Origin: GCA-020348445 sp965372465
GTDB lineage: Archaea > Thermoplasmatota > Thermoplasmata > GCA-020350865
Direction of reading: 5' to 3'
DNA: 6,861 nucleotides
Assembly (NCBI GenBank): GCA_965372465.1
Contig: CBDVCK010000209.1
Location: forward strand, 1-6,861
The translations under genes were made by a program, and so were the position numbers. The number at the start of each line of letters is the position of its first letter. Within the stretch, counting starts at the first letter, position 1. The notes below the pieces were generated by a model. That model was given only the letters and a program-made list of their open reading frames with translations. It had not been told where the DNA came from and made no database searches. Below, in pieces: positions 1 to 5,535 of the stretch.

Positions 1-1800
1 CTTCGAGGAATTGATGGTGATGGTCTTTCGATATTGCCTGTTTATCTGATTATTCTCCTCAATGCCCACGGTATGGAATGAGGAAGGAGAATACTGATTA
101 TTGTATTCTGTAAGGATCCATTCTGCAGAGCGTTCGGAGTCCGAGACGCGGAGTTCGTCGAGGATGCCATCTATCGGCTCGGTATCACCTGCAGCATCAC
201 CTATAAACGGACCGGAAGTAGCGTCAACAGTGATGGTTGCACCGTTCATATCGTCATCTTCATCCAACATCTTATATCCATCAACATAAATCTTAATCTT
301 ATTAGAGTTTCTTGCGAGTACGAGATAATGATATTGTTGATCAACAACATCGATGCCGCCGTCTTCATTTTGGGTACTAGTTCCATAAAGTCTTACCTGG
401 GGAGAATCCTCGGTACCTCCATCATCAGTAATAATAAAGCCAATTGAAGGGGTGGATGCAAATGTTTCATAGTGGGCGAAAATATATCCATCATTTGTGT
501 AAAGATCGTTAGTGGATTTATGCCATACTGATATAGTAAAACTGGTATAGGATTGTGGATTCATAGTGCTGGCATCGATATAATCGCCCGCAGCGTCGAA
601 CAGCTGGCCGCCGGCCATTTTCCCGTCATCCCTCGATGGAACATCAGCTGCCGTACCGCCACCGCCCTGTCCGTCAAAGTCATTGGAAGTGCTTTCATCG
701 TACTCATCTGCTGCACCGGTTCCGGTTTCATTCAAATGCCACACCGCAGTGTAGTTGACATCCCACACACCCGTGGGATTTGATTGGTCGGAAGATCCGG
801 GTCTACCATAGTACATGTAGAAGACGGTATCCTCAGTTGAGGAAAGGGAAGGGATCCTCACCCAGGCCACAAGTTCGCCTGAGCTGCCGTTGAACTGCTC
901 GATCTCGTGGTCGAACTTGCTCTCGCCATCCATTGAGAACAGGATATCGTAGCCGTCTTCCCTTGCATCGTTTGCAAGATCGGAATCCGTGAAGTTGAGA
1001 AGTACGGGAAAATCGGTTAGATCATCTACAACCTTCTCAGCATGGATCGTGATCTTCTTGCGATACTGCCAACCATCATTGTAGTACCCACCAGATGGAT
1101 CCGCCTTTATCTCATTGATAACTATATCTAGCAATGTATAATTCACAGTAAAATAGCAGTAATCAAGGTAGAAATTATCTGCTGCTGCCCCATTCTCGAT
1201 CCCTCTGAATCTTATCTTGAAGCTTCCCAAGTTAAGGTCCGATACAGGGGGTAAATTGGTGGTTTGAACAAGTATAGTATCTGTATCATTGGGATCAGGT
1301 GGGTTTGTTAAAGTATAATTTCCAACATCGTATTGGGTTCCTCCGACCCTCCAGGTGACGTTTGAAAGAGCATCTGTGGTTAGCAGCCATCCATCATTGG
1401 TATAGTATCCGAAGTAGTACGTTATTTCGTTGATTATGGCACCTGATGGTAGTCCGGCATTTGGGAAATACACCTCCACCCAATCAACTGATGGTTCGTT
1501 TGTATCCCCGCTTTGGACATGTATCCCATCGCCAACTGCATCCTCATCGATATCCAGAAAACTAAGGACATCCCCATCTGAATTGGCTACGTCGAATGGA
1601 TGAATGTGACCCGAGGTAAAGGCGGCACGGGTTCCGTGATCCACTGGATTTGCTTCCTCAGCATCATTATTATCCATTGGATTCTCATTTTCAGGAGAGA
1701 ATAAAGTATAATATGGAAACAGTATGCCATTAAGCAATAACATTATGATGATGCCAAAAGTAATGACTCTTGTTGGATTATTTATCCTAAATACACTCAT
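1..1800 (-). CDS. Large secreted surface protein with DUF2341 and LamG-like domains (C-terminus beyond window)
   Basis: The frame is open from an ATG at 1800 to position 1, giving 600 residues with no stop, so the protein continues past the left edge. Residues 11-34 form a hydrophobic membrane/signal segment. An acidic linker follows, then a beta-sandwich-like region (about 104-222) ending in FYLDYCYFTVNYT. A DUF2341 domain runs from about 244 to 331 (WQYRKKITI, then FPVLLNF, KFDHEIEQF, AWVRIPSL, YMYYG). A LamG/concanavalin A-like domain spans about 350-575 (VWHLNETG, ending IDGILDELRVSDSERSAEWI). At residue 588 a second DUF2341 begins (RQYRKTITI), so the modules probably repeat. The family is typical of large archaeal and bacterial exported or cell-surface proteins; adhesion or glycan binding is inference. 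The start is fixed by an in-frame TAA 12 bases upstream and a GAGAGGG ribosome site 6 bases from the ATG. Domain calls are firm; exact function is unknown. Confidence 0.9.
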   Translation of the reverse strand, partial: MSVFRINNPTRVITFGIIIMLLLNGILFPYYTLFSPENENPMDNNDAEEANPVDHGTRAAFTSGHIHPFDVANSDGDVLSFLDIDEDAVGDGIHVQSGDTNEPSVDWVEVYFPNAGLPSGAIINEITYYFGYYTNDGWLLTTDALSNVTWRVGGTQYDVGNYTLTNPPDPNDTDTILVQTTNLPPVSDLNLGSFKIRFRGIENGAAADNFYLDYCYFTVNYTLLDIVINEIKADPSGGYYNDGWQYRKKITIHAEKVVDDLTDFPVLLNFTDSDLANDAREDGYDILFSMDGESKFDHEIEQFNGSSGELVAWVRIPSLSSTEDTVFYMYYGRPGSSDQSNPTGVWDVNYTAVWHLNETGTGAADEYDESTSNDFDGQGGGGTAADVPSRDDGKMAGGQLFDAAGDYIDASTMNPQSYTSFTISVWHKSTNDLYTNDGYIFAHYETFASTPSIGFIITDDGGTEDSPQVRLYGTSTQNEDGGIDVVDQQYHYLVLARNSNKIKIYVDGYKMLDEDDDMNGATITVDATSGPFIGDAAGDTEPIDGILDELRVSDSERSAEWILTEYNNQYSPSSFHTVGIEENNQINRQYRKTITINSSK

Positions 1801-1843
1801 TTGGTACCCTCTCGTTTACTACCAAAAGATTCGGGTTTGGGGT

Positions 1844-1852
1844 GCATTTAAA
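1844..1852 (-). promoter_or_regulatory. Probable TATA box for the DUF2341/LamG surface protein gene
   Basis: On the minus strand this reads TTTAAATGC, close to the archaeal TATA consensus. It lies about 48 bases upstream of the ATG at 1800, predicting a start of transcription near 1822 and a leader of about 20 bases that contains the GAGAGGG ribosome site at 1807-1813. The geometry matches the promoter of the minus-strand membrane gene at 5010. Other AT-rich minus-strand candidates exist at 1930-1975. Confidence 0.45.
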
Positions 1853-2029
1853 CCAACTTTTCTGGGTTTGCCTGCAAACTTCTCCTTTTCAATCATTTCT
1901 CATGAATTCTTTCCATCTCCAGCATATTTACATAATATTATATAATGGCATAATTTATAGTAGTATATATTAATAAAAAGTTATGACTGGCTTATCATCT
2001 ATGATTATTAGATTTGAGAATAATGAACA

Positions 2030-2052
2030 ACCCACATTTGAAAAATGTGGGT
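2030..2052. repeat. Perfect 10-bp inverted repeat (hairpin 1)
   Basis: The arms ACCCACATTT (2030-2039) and AAATGTGGGT (2043-2052) are exactly complementary around a GAA loop. The core ATTTGAAAA is shared with a second hairpin 53 bases downstream, and both are followed by TATC. It could act as an RNA hairpin in either direction or as a protein-binding palindrome. It lies in the 5' region of both neighbouring genes, so it is not an obvious terminator for either. Confidence 0.75.
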
Positions 2053-2062
2053 ATCATCACTC

Positions 2063-2119
2063 GAAAACCGCACCTTGCATTCCTCCACCATTTGAAAATG
2101 GTGGTATCCTGCGGTTTTC
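2063..2119. repeat. Nested inverted repeats forming a two-stem structure (hairpin 2)
   Basis: An outer perfect 10-bp stem pairs GAAAACCGCA (2063-2072) with TGCGGTTTTC (2110-2119). It encloses an inner stem pairing CCACCATTT (2085-2093) with AAATGGTGG (2096-2104); in RNA the apex would open to an 8-bp stem with a TGAA loop. The unpaired internal strands are 12 and 5 bases. Two perfect, nested stems within 57 bases are hard to explain by chance. I do not recognise the structure as a known RNA class. Confidence 0.7.
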
Positions 2120-2181
2120 TGCGGATGAAACGTCTGGTGAATAAACACTAAAGAGGTATCACACTTCGAAAATGATGTCCC

Positions 2182-2189
2182 TTTATATA
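2182..2189. promoter_or_regulatory. Consensus TATA-like box inside the divergent spacer
   Basis: TTTATATA matches the archaeal TATA consensus exactly. Orientation is ambiguous because the motif is nearly symmetrical. Read to the right it would give the GXGXG operon a leader of about 110 bases. Read to the left it would start a transcript near 2157 that includes both hairpins at 2030-2119, followed by a minus-strand CTTTTTATTA at 1971-1980 that could end it. Confidence 0.35.
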
Positions 2190-2215
2190 TCTCCCAATTT
2201 TACATCAAAATCTTC

Positions 2216-2228
2216 ATTACAGTGTAAT
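2216..2228. promoter_or_regulatory. Operator-like dyad upstream of the GXGXG/FMN operon
   Basis: ATTAC-AGT-GTAAT is a perfect 5-bp-arm dyad. It is centred about 58 bases upstream of the proposed TATA box at 2277 and about 100 bases upstream of the operon's start codon. The spacing would suit a transcription factor site, but a single short dyad in AT-rich DNA is weak evidence. Confidence 0.25.
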
Positions 2229-2276
2229 TTCCCCAATTCTACTTTCAAATTCCACATGAGATCCCACACACAAAAC

Positions 2277-2284
2277 TTTTAATC
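2277..2284 (+). promoter_or_regulatory. Probable TATA box for the GXGXG/FMN operon
   Basis: TTTTAATC preceded by the A-rich CAAAAC resembles a BRE-TATA pair. It would place the transcription start near 2305-2308, so the ATG at 2321 would have a short leader carrying GAGG at 2308-2311, while the ATG at 2312 would be almost leaderless. A second AT-rich candidate, TCATAAAT, lies at 2283-2290. Confidence 0.4.
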
Positions 2285-2320
2285 ATAAATAATCAATACA
2301 CATGAAAGAGGATGGGAGAT

Positions 2321-3025
2321 ATGGCTGAAACCATCTACTCCACAAAGGACATCAACCGTGCAATTAGAGCCCAAATCAAAAAAGGTGCTGCCACAAGGAT
2401 TGAAGGGCTTACGAACCAGGACAGCATAGCAGTGGGCCTTGATAAAGACGCTAAAATCACTATTATAGGCAAAGCTGGTGATTTTTTTGGAGCACTGAAT
2501 AACGGCACCACCCTTTTACTCAGAGGTAGCTCGGGCAGGTTCCTTGGAGATACCATGACCTCTGGAAAGATCGTCTGTGAGGGGGAGGCAGGTGATGGAG
2601 TTGGAACGAACATGTGCGGAGGAGAGATAATAATTAAGGGTGATGCTGATAAAAATGTGGGTGCCGGAATGAAAGGCGGAGTGATAATAATCGATGGCGA
2701 TGTCGGTGAAGGGCTTGGTATTCATCTTTTTTCAGGTGATATACTGGTTACAGGCGATGCTGGTAAGAATGTTGGGAATCTCATGTCCGGAGGTAATATA
2801 TTCATTAATGGAAAAATTAAAAGTCTCGGAGAAAATGCAAAAAGTGAAAAGCCTGATAATAGGGACAAATTGAAGCTTACAAACTATCTCACCAAACAGA
2901 ATCTAACTGGTGAATTCAAATTCAAGAAAGTAACAAGCAAGGAGGAAATCCCACTTCAATTGATCATTAATTCCTTGGGCCTGGGTTCGAAAAAGCGGTT
3001 GGAAGATGCTGAGGATGTAACCTGA
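2321..3025 (+). CDS. GXGXG-motif protein, glutamate synthase alpha-subunit C-terminal domain type (GltB3/MgsB-like)
   Basis: A stand-alone GXGXG beta-helix domain, 234 residues from this start. Six successive 19-residue repeats (about residues 53-166) each carry a glycine pattern ending in G plus a beta-strand, such as GDGVGTNMCGGEIIIKG and DKNVGAGMKGGVIIIDG. This is the right-handed beta-helix of the glutamate synthase alpha subunit, also seen in formylmethanofuran dehydrogenase subunit C and N-methylglutamate synthase subunit B. The FMN-domain gene 28 bases downstream favours the glutamate-synthase group over FwdC. In that family the domain is structural, joining the amidotransferase and FMN domains. 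I chose ATG 2321 because GAGG sits 9 bases upstream; an ATG at 2312 would add Met-Gly-Asp but has GAGG directly abutting. A C-terminal tail after the repeats (about 170-234) is polar and unassigned. No glutamine amidotransferase gene is adjacent. Confidence 0.88.
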   Translation: MAETIYSTKDINRAIRAQIKKGAATRIEGLTNQDSIAVGLDKDAKITIIGKAGDFFGALNNGTTLLLRGSSGRFLGDTMTSGKIVCEGEAGDGVGTNMCGGEIIIKGDADKNVGAGMKGGVIIIDGDVGEGLGIHLFSGDILVTGDAGKNVGNLMSGGNIFINGKIKSLGENAKSEKPDNRDKLKLTNYLTKQNLTGEFKFKKVTSKEEIPLQLIINSLGLGSKKRLEDAEDVT

Positions 3026-3053
3026 TTCAGGTTGGCAAAAAAGAGGCGGTTTA

Positions 3054-4274
3054 TTGAAAGAAATTGAAGAGAAGGCACAAAGTGGTATACTCAATTTGAG
3101 AGGGTTGGCCGAGGAGGATATGGCATCAATCCTGGATGAATTGGCCATAACCCCCATAACATTCAACGATTTACTAGACACCAAGGAGGATAAAGAAAGC
3201 ACAACTGAGGTTATTATCGGAGAAGGCAGAGATGTGAAATTTCCGTTGGTTTTGAGTCATTCTATTTTTGTGGATACAAATCATATGACATCTGCGAATA
3301 AATCCATCAGAATCGCCTTAGCTTACGGAGCCGGTATGACTAATACTCCCATAAACATCGGGGAGGGAATACTTCCTGAGGAAAAGAAAATCACTTCGAA
3401 ATTCAAAGGTGATCTCCTACTACAAATATCACCCCTCAGAATTGGTATTGACACAAAAACAATTGGTAATGGAAAAGGCATTGTGATTGACCTTTTTCCG
3501 CGATTTCAATCAGGAATATATTCAAAAGAGGAGCTTATTGACAGGGCCCAGGGAAAAGGAGGACTGATTGGAGGGGGTGTATTTGGCCCTGAAAGGCATC
3601 TAGATATCGATTCTGCAGAAAGTCTCAAAAAACATGTTGAACTCATTAGGGAGGTTACCGAATATAACCTACCGGTTTTGATAAAAATACCCATAGGGGC
3701 GGTGTATGAAGATACAAAATTCGCACTTGAATCTGATGCCGATGCCGTAATTATTGATACCAGTATAAAGCCATTCTCTACCCTGGCTTCAACAAATGGA
3801 AATTTCGGGGCATCGCTTTTGGGTTCGATTCCCCCTGCTCAAAAGGCTTTCAAAGGGGTAAATGCCCACCAAAAGGGCATTAAACTCCTTGTTTCAGGTG
3901 GATTTCGCAACGGTGCAGATATCCTGAAGGTCCTGGCTTTAGGGGTTGATGCTGTTGGTTTGGTGGAATCGGCAACCGTCGCCCTTGGCTGTGACCTGTG
4001 TGGAGAGTGTTATCGTGGTAAATGCGATAAAGGCATTGCCACAAAGGACCCCCGCTTAAAGTCCAGATTTAAATGGAAAAACGCAGGAAAATGGCTCGCA
4101 AACTACATCAACACCACAAAAAAAGAGATCGAACTGCTTTTGAAATCAACAGGAGTACAGGATTTAAAAAACCTATCCAGCAGCAATATCGAGGCCTTAA
4201 CCTACGATGCTGCTGCAATCACGGGTGTCAAGCTCATAGGTTATGACCGTGAGTTGCCAATGTGGTTCCACTGA
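3054..4274 (+). CDS. Divergent FMN-binding glutamate synthase domain protein with Fe-S cysteine cluster (GltB2/MgsC-like)
   Basis: A 406-residue protein of the glutamate synthase central-domain family, an FMN TIM barrel. Recognisable parts are NIGEG at 101-105 (cf. NSGEGG), GKGGLIGGGVFG at 167-178 (cf. GAKPGEGGQLPG), VLIKIPIGAV at 208-217, VSGGFRNGADILKVLALGVDA at 280-300 and the Fe-S motif followed by GIATKDP (327-333). Cysteines 313, 319 and 324 match the C-x5-C-x4-C pattern of the [3Fe-4S] site; Cys316 is an extra one. The usual GHDGGTGASP flavin/active-site segment appears as ASTNGNFGAS (245-254), a marked divergence. There are no N-terminal ferredoxin repeats, amidotransferase or GXGXG domains. 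It starts with TTG, which has GAGG 7 bases upstream, and an in-frame TAA at 3018 rules out much extension. It is almost certainly co-transcribed with, and bound to, the upstream GXGXG protein. Substrate and product are uncertain. Confidence 0.87.
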   Translation: MKEIEEKAQSGILNLRGLAEEDMASILDELAITPITFNDLLDTKEDKESTTEVIIGEGRDVKFPLVLSHSIFVDTNHMTSANKSIRIALAYGAGMTNTPINIGEGILPEEKKITSKFKGDLLLQISPLRIGIDTKTIGNGKGIVIDLFPRFQSGIYSKEELIDRAQGKGGLIGGGVFGPERHLDIDSAESLKKHVELIREVTEYNLPVLIKIPIGAVYEDTKFALESDADAVIIDTSIKPFSTLASTNGNFGASLLGSIPPAQKAFKGVNAHQKGIKLLVSGGFRNGADILKVLALGVDAVGLVESATVALGCDLCGECYRGKCDKGIATKDPRLKSRFKWKNAGKWLANYINTTKKEIELLLKSTGVQDLKNLSSSNIEALTYDAAAITGVKLIGYDRELPMWFH

Positions 4275-4295
4275 AGTGCAACCTTCACGCTGTGG
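4268..4295. terminator. Possible bidirectional terminator hairpin at convergent gene ends
   Basis: CCAC-TGAAG (4268-4276) pairs with CTTCA (4283-4287) and, after a 4-base bulge, GTGG (4292-4295); the loop is TGCAAC. Both stop codons lie inside the structure: TGA of the FMN protein at 4272-4274 and, opposite, TCA (minus-strand TGA) at 4285-4287. No strong T-tract follows in either direction and archaeal termination depends mostly on T-tracts, so function is uncertain. Confidence 0.3.
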
Positions 4296-5010
4296 TAAAA
4301 ATTCCAATTTCTGAAAATTTCATGATGACATACATAAGACCCACTATCGGAAGGAATGTCCCAATAACATTTTTTTGAATCCCTTTAGCAAAATTTGATG
4401 AGGAAAACGGATCCTCCATCCTGCTTAGAAGGACACCTGATAGGAGGACACCAATGGACAGACATGAGAAAATAATGACGGCATTGAAAATCTCGTCGAT
4501 TTGATATTGGGAAAACAGAAATTCCCCGCTCAATATCCCAGAGAAATTAAGCAATAGAATGGCGATTAAAAGGCCATAAATCATGGGTGTTTCAACGATT
4601 ACTGCCTGAACAATGGTTTTGCCGAGATTTATACGATCTCGTACAACACTCTCTATTCCGCCTTTTAATATCAATCCACGGCTGATATTGGCAAAAAGGC
4701 CAGGTACTCCCACAGCCATTGCAATTGCCACACCGAACTTGGATAACTGCCCCTCTGGAATTTCAAATTCCATTATGCTTATTGAGAATATAATCACTAT
4801 CAATAGACCATATATAGGGCCTGTATTAAACAGGCTTTGAAAAATGATAAGAACCCCGAAGTTTCTTCTTACCTCTTTCTCTCCTTCAATTCCATATTCC
4901 CCGGGATTATTTTTCATTAAAACATATTTTCGCACCATCATCATAGTACCGGTTATGCAACCTATTAATGGAAGTCCAAGCGCCAATAAGATAATTGCTA
5001 TCCAATCCAT
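4285..5010 (-). CDS. Three-hairpin A/V-type ATPase proteolipid (c/K subunit)-like membrane protein, orphan
   Basis: A 241-residue hydrophobic protein with about six membrane segments (3-26, 51-79, 91-115, 130-155, 175-197, 214-235), arranged as three helical hairpins. The second helix of each hairpin shows the proteolipid signature: NTGPIYGLL at 62-70, ETPMIYGLL at 140-148 and TFLPIVGLM at 218-226. Only the middle hairpin keeps the ion-binding glutamate (Glu140); the first has Asn62 and the third Thr218. Glycine-rich first helices (VGVPGLFANISRGL) fit the rotor-ring fold. Rotor c subunits carry protons or sodium ions through the membrane ATPase. Triplicated c subunits are known in some methanogens, but the gene here stands alone without other ATPase genes, so it may be a paralogue with another role. 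The start is supported by GAGG 7 bases upstream and a TATA box at 5052-5059. It converges on the FMN-protein gene with a 10-base gap. Confidence 0.75.
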   Translation of the reverse strand: MDWIAIILLALGLPLIGCITGTMMMVRKYVLMKNNPGEYGIEGEKEVRRNFGVLIIFQSLFNTGPIYGLLIVIIFSISIMEFEIPEGQLSKFGVAIAMAVGVPGLFANISRGLILKGGIESVVRDRINLGKTIVQAVIVETPMIYGLLIAILLLNFSGILSGEFLFSQYQIDEIFNAVIIFSCLSIGVLLSGVLLSRMEDPFSSSNFAKGIQKNVIGTFLPIVGLMYVIMKFSEIGIFTTA

Positions 5011-5051
5011 GTTATTTCCTCACTGAATTATATATTGGATTATCTTAATGG

Positions 5052-5059
5052 CATATAAA
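5052..5059 (-). promoter_or_regulatory. TATA box for the proteolipid-like gene
   Basis: On the minus strand this reads TTTATATG, preceded by AACCAACCAA, about 45 bases upstream of the ATG at 5010. It predicts transcription from near 5030, with the GAGG ribosome site at 5018-5021 inside a leader of about 20 bases. A second AT-rich motif (TATATAAT, about 5028-5035) is too near the start codon to be the promoter. Three T runs on the plus strand (5068-5089) lie just upstream. Confidence 0.55.
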
Positions 5060-5133
5060 TTGGTTGGTTTTTGTGTTTTTTGGCTTTTTGATAATAGTCG
5101 CCCTCGATAGATGTGGGCACTTTCCACCCAACC

Positions 5134-5141
5134 TTAATATA
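5134..5141 (+). promoter_or_regulatory. TATA box for the GYD/DUF3303-like gene
   Basis: TTAATATA lies about 39 bases upstream of the ATG at 5177. It predicts a transcription start near 5163, placing GAGG (5164-5167) in a very short leader 9 bases from the start codon. A second purine run, GAGGG at 5172-5176, directly abuts the ATG. Confidence 0.45.
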
Positions 5142-5176
5142 CCCCAAAGGACATATATTCCCTGAGGTGTCGAGGG

Positions 5177-5431
5177 ATGTTATTTGTGACGACATTAAAA
5201 GCGCGATACGGTCAACATCTGGAAGCGATCAAACTATTCAAACGCCCAAAGATTCCGGAAGGTTTGAAGATTGAGCATTTTGTTGGAATTTTTGGCGGTT
5301 TCGATGCATTCTTGGTCTTCTCAGCGCCAGATGAAGCCACAGCTGCTGAGTTCACTGTCCAGTTCTGTCATGTTGCAGATGTTAATACGTGTTTAGCTCT
5401 GCCAATCGAGGATCTGAAGTGGACCCAGTAA
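5177..5431 (+). CDS. Small GYD/DUF3303-like alpha-beta protein
   Basis: An 84-residue soluble protein. The layout is beta-alpha-beta-beta-alpha-beta: LFVTTLKA (2-9), a helix carrying EAIKLFKRPKIPEG (17-30), KIEHFVGIFGGFDAFLVFSAPD (31-52), a helix EATAAEFTVQF (53-63) and a final strand CLALPIEDLKW. The GGFDAFLVFSAPDEATA segment resembles the GYDxxxxxEAPD core of the GYD family (Pfam PF08734) and of DUF3303, both ferredoxin-like dimeric alpha-beta folds. Members are common in archaea and bacteria and have no settled biochemical role. It is a complete gene with its own TATA box and a GAGG ribosome site. It is divergent from the proteolipid-like gene and 104 bases upstream of the AP endonuclease, which has a separate promoter candidate, so a shared function is not implied. 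Family assignment is moderately confident; function is unknown. Confidence 0.75.
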   Translation: MLFVTTLKARYGQHLEAIKLFKRPKIPEGLKIEHFVGIFGGFDAFLVFSAPDEATAAEFTVQFCHVADVNTCLALPIEDLKWTQ

Positions 5432-5465
5432 GCAGTTCTCCCAAATGGGATTATTAAGCATAGAA

Positions 5466-5473
5466 TTTTAAAT
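5466..5473 (+). promoter_or_regulatory. Probable TATA box for the AP endonuclease gene
   Basis: TTTTAAAT lies within the perfect 13-base palindrome GAATTTTAAATTC (5463-5475), about 66 bases upstream of the ATG at 5536. The predicted transcription start falls near 5495, giving a leader of about 40 bases that contains the purine-rich ribosome site at 5525-5534. Confidence 0.4.
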
Positions 5474-5484
5474 TCGCATCTTGA

Positions 5485-5499
5485 TTCGATCCAATCGAA
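5485..5499. promoter_or_regulatory. Operator-like dyad at the predicted AP endonuclease transcription start
   Basis: TTCGAT-CCA-ATCGAA is a perfect 6-bp-arm dyad just downstream of the proposed TATA box and overlapping the predicted transcription start. A repressor bound here would block initiation. Evidence is positional only. Confidence 0.25.
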
Positions 5500-5535
5500 A
5501 TCATAAGCCCAAATTCTTGATAATGGGGGAGAGGT

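Larger units (their letters stand above)
1801..2320. other. Divergent intergenic region without a recognisable gene
   Basis: About 510 bases separate the surface-protein gene from the GXGXG gene. No convincing coding frame is present. The stretch is very AT-rich at 1925-1980, holds the inverted-repeat cluster at 2030-2119, a perfect TTTATATA at 2182-2189, a dyad at 2216-2228, and promoter candidates for both flanking genes. It is unusually long compared with the 10-165 base spacers elsewhere in the window, which leaves room for an unannotated RNA or a complex control region. Confidence 0.7.

Noticed and set aside
1724..1945. Plus-strand open frame of about 73 codons over the start of the surface-protein gene
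   Set aside because: It overlaps the antisense of the well-supported surface-protein N-terminus and its promoter, lacks a ribosome binding site, and encodes no recognisable domain.
2063..2123. H/ACA guide RNA (stem, internal pocket, stem)
   Set aside because: The two-stem shape with an asymmetric internal loop fits superficially, but there is no ACA/ANA box directly after the outer stem and no K-turn motif near the apex.
2030..2160. CRISPR array
   Set aside because: The repeated elements are palindromes of different sequence with only a short shared core; there are no two identical direct repeats separated by unique spacers, and no cas gene is present.
2321..3025. Formylmethanofuran dehydrogenase subunit C (FwdC)
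   Set aside because: FwdC shares the GXGXG beta-helix, but no other fwd/fmd gene is adjacent, whereas the downstream gene is a glutamate synthase FMN domain.
2335..3202. Minus-strand open frames at 2335-2613, 2516-2725 and 2903-3202
   Set aside because: They are antisense to the GXGXG and FMN-protein genes, whose repeats and motifs explain the sequence fully; the antisense products look like no known family.
4613..5026. Plus-strand open frames at 4613-4840 and 4844-5026
   Set aside because: They are shadows of the minus-strand proteolipid-like gene, which has a clear membrane-hairpin pattern, ribosome site and promoter.
5439..5450. TCCCA-AA-TGGGA as a terminator of the GYD-like gene
   Set aside because: The stem is only 5 bp with a 2-base loop and lacks a following T-run, so it is too weak to call.
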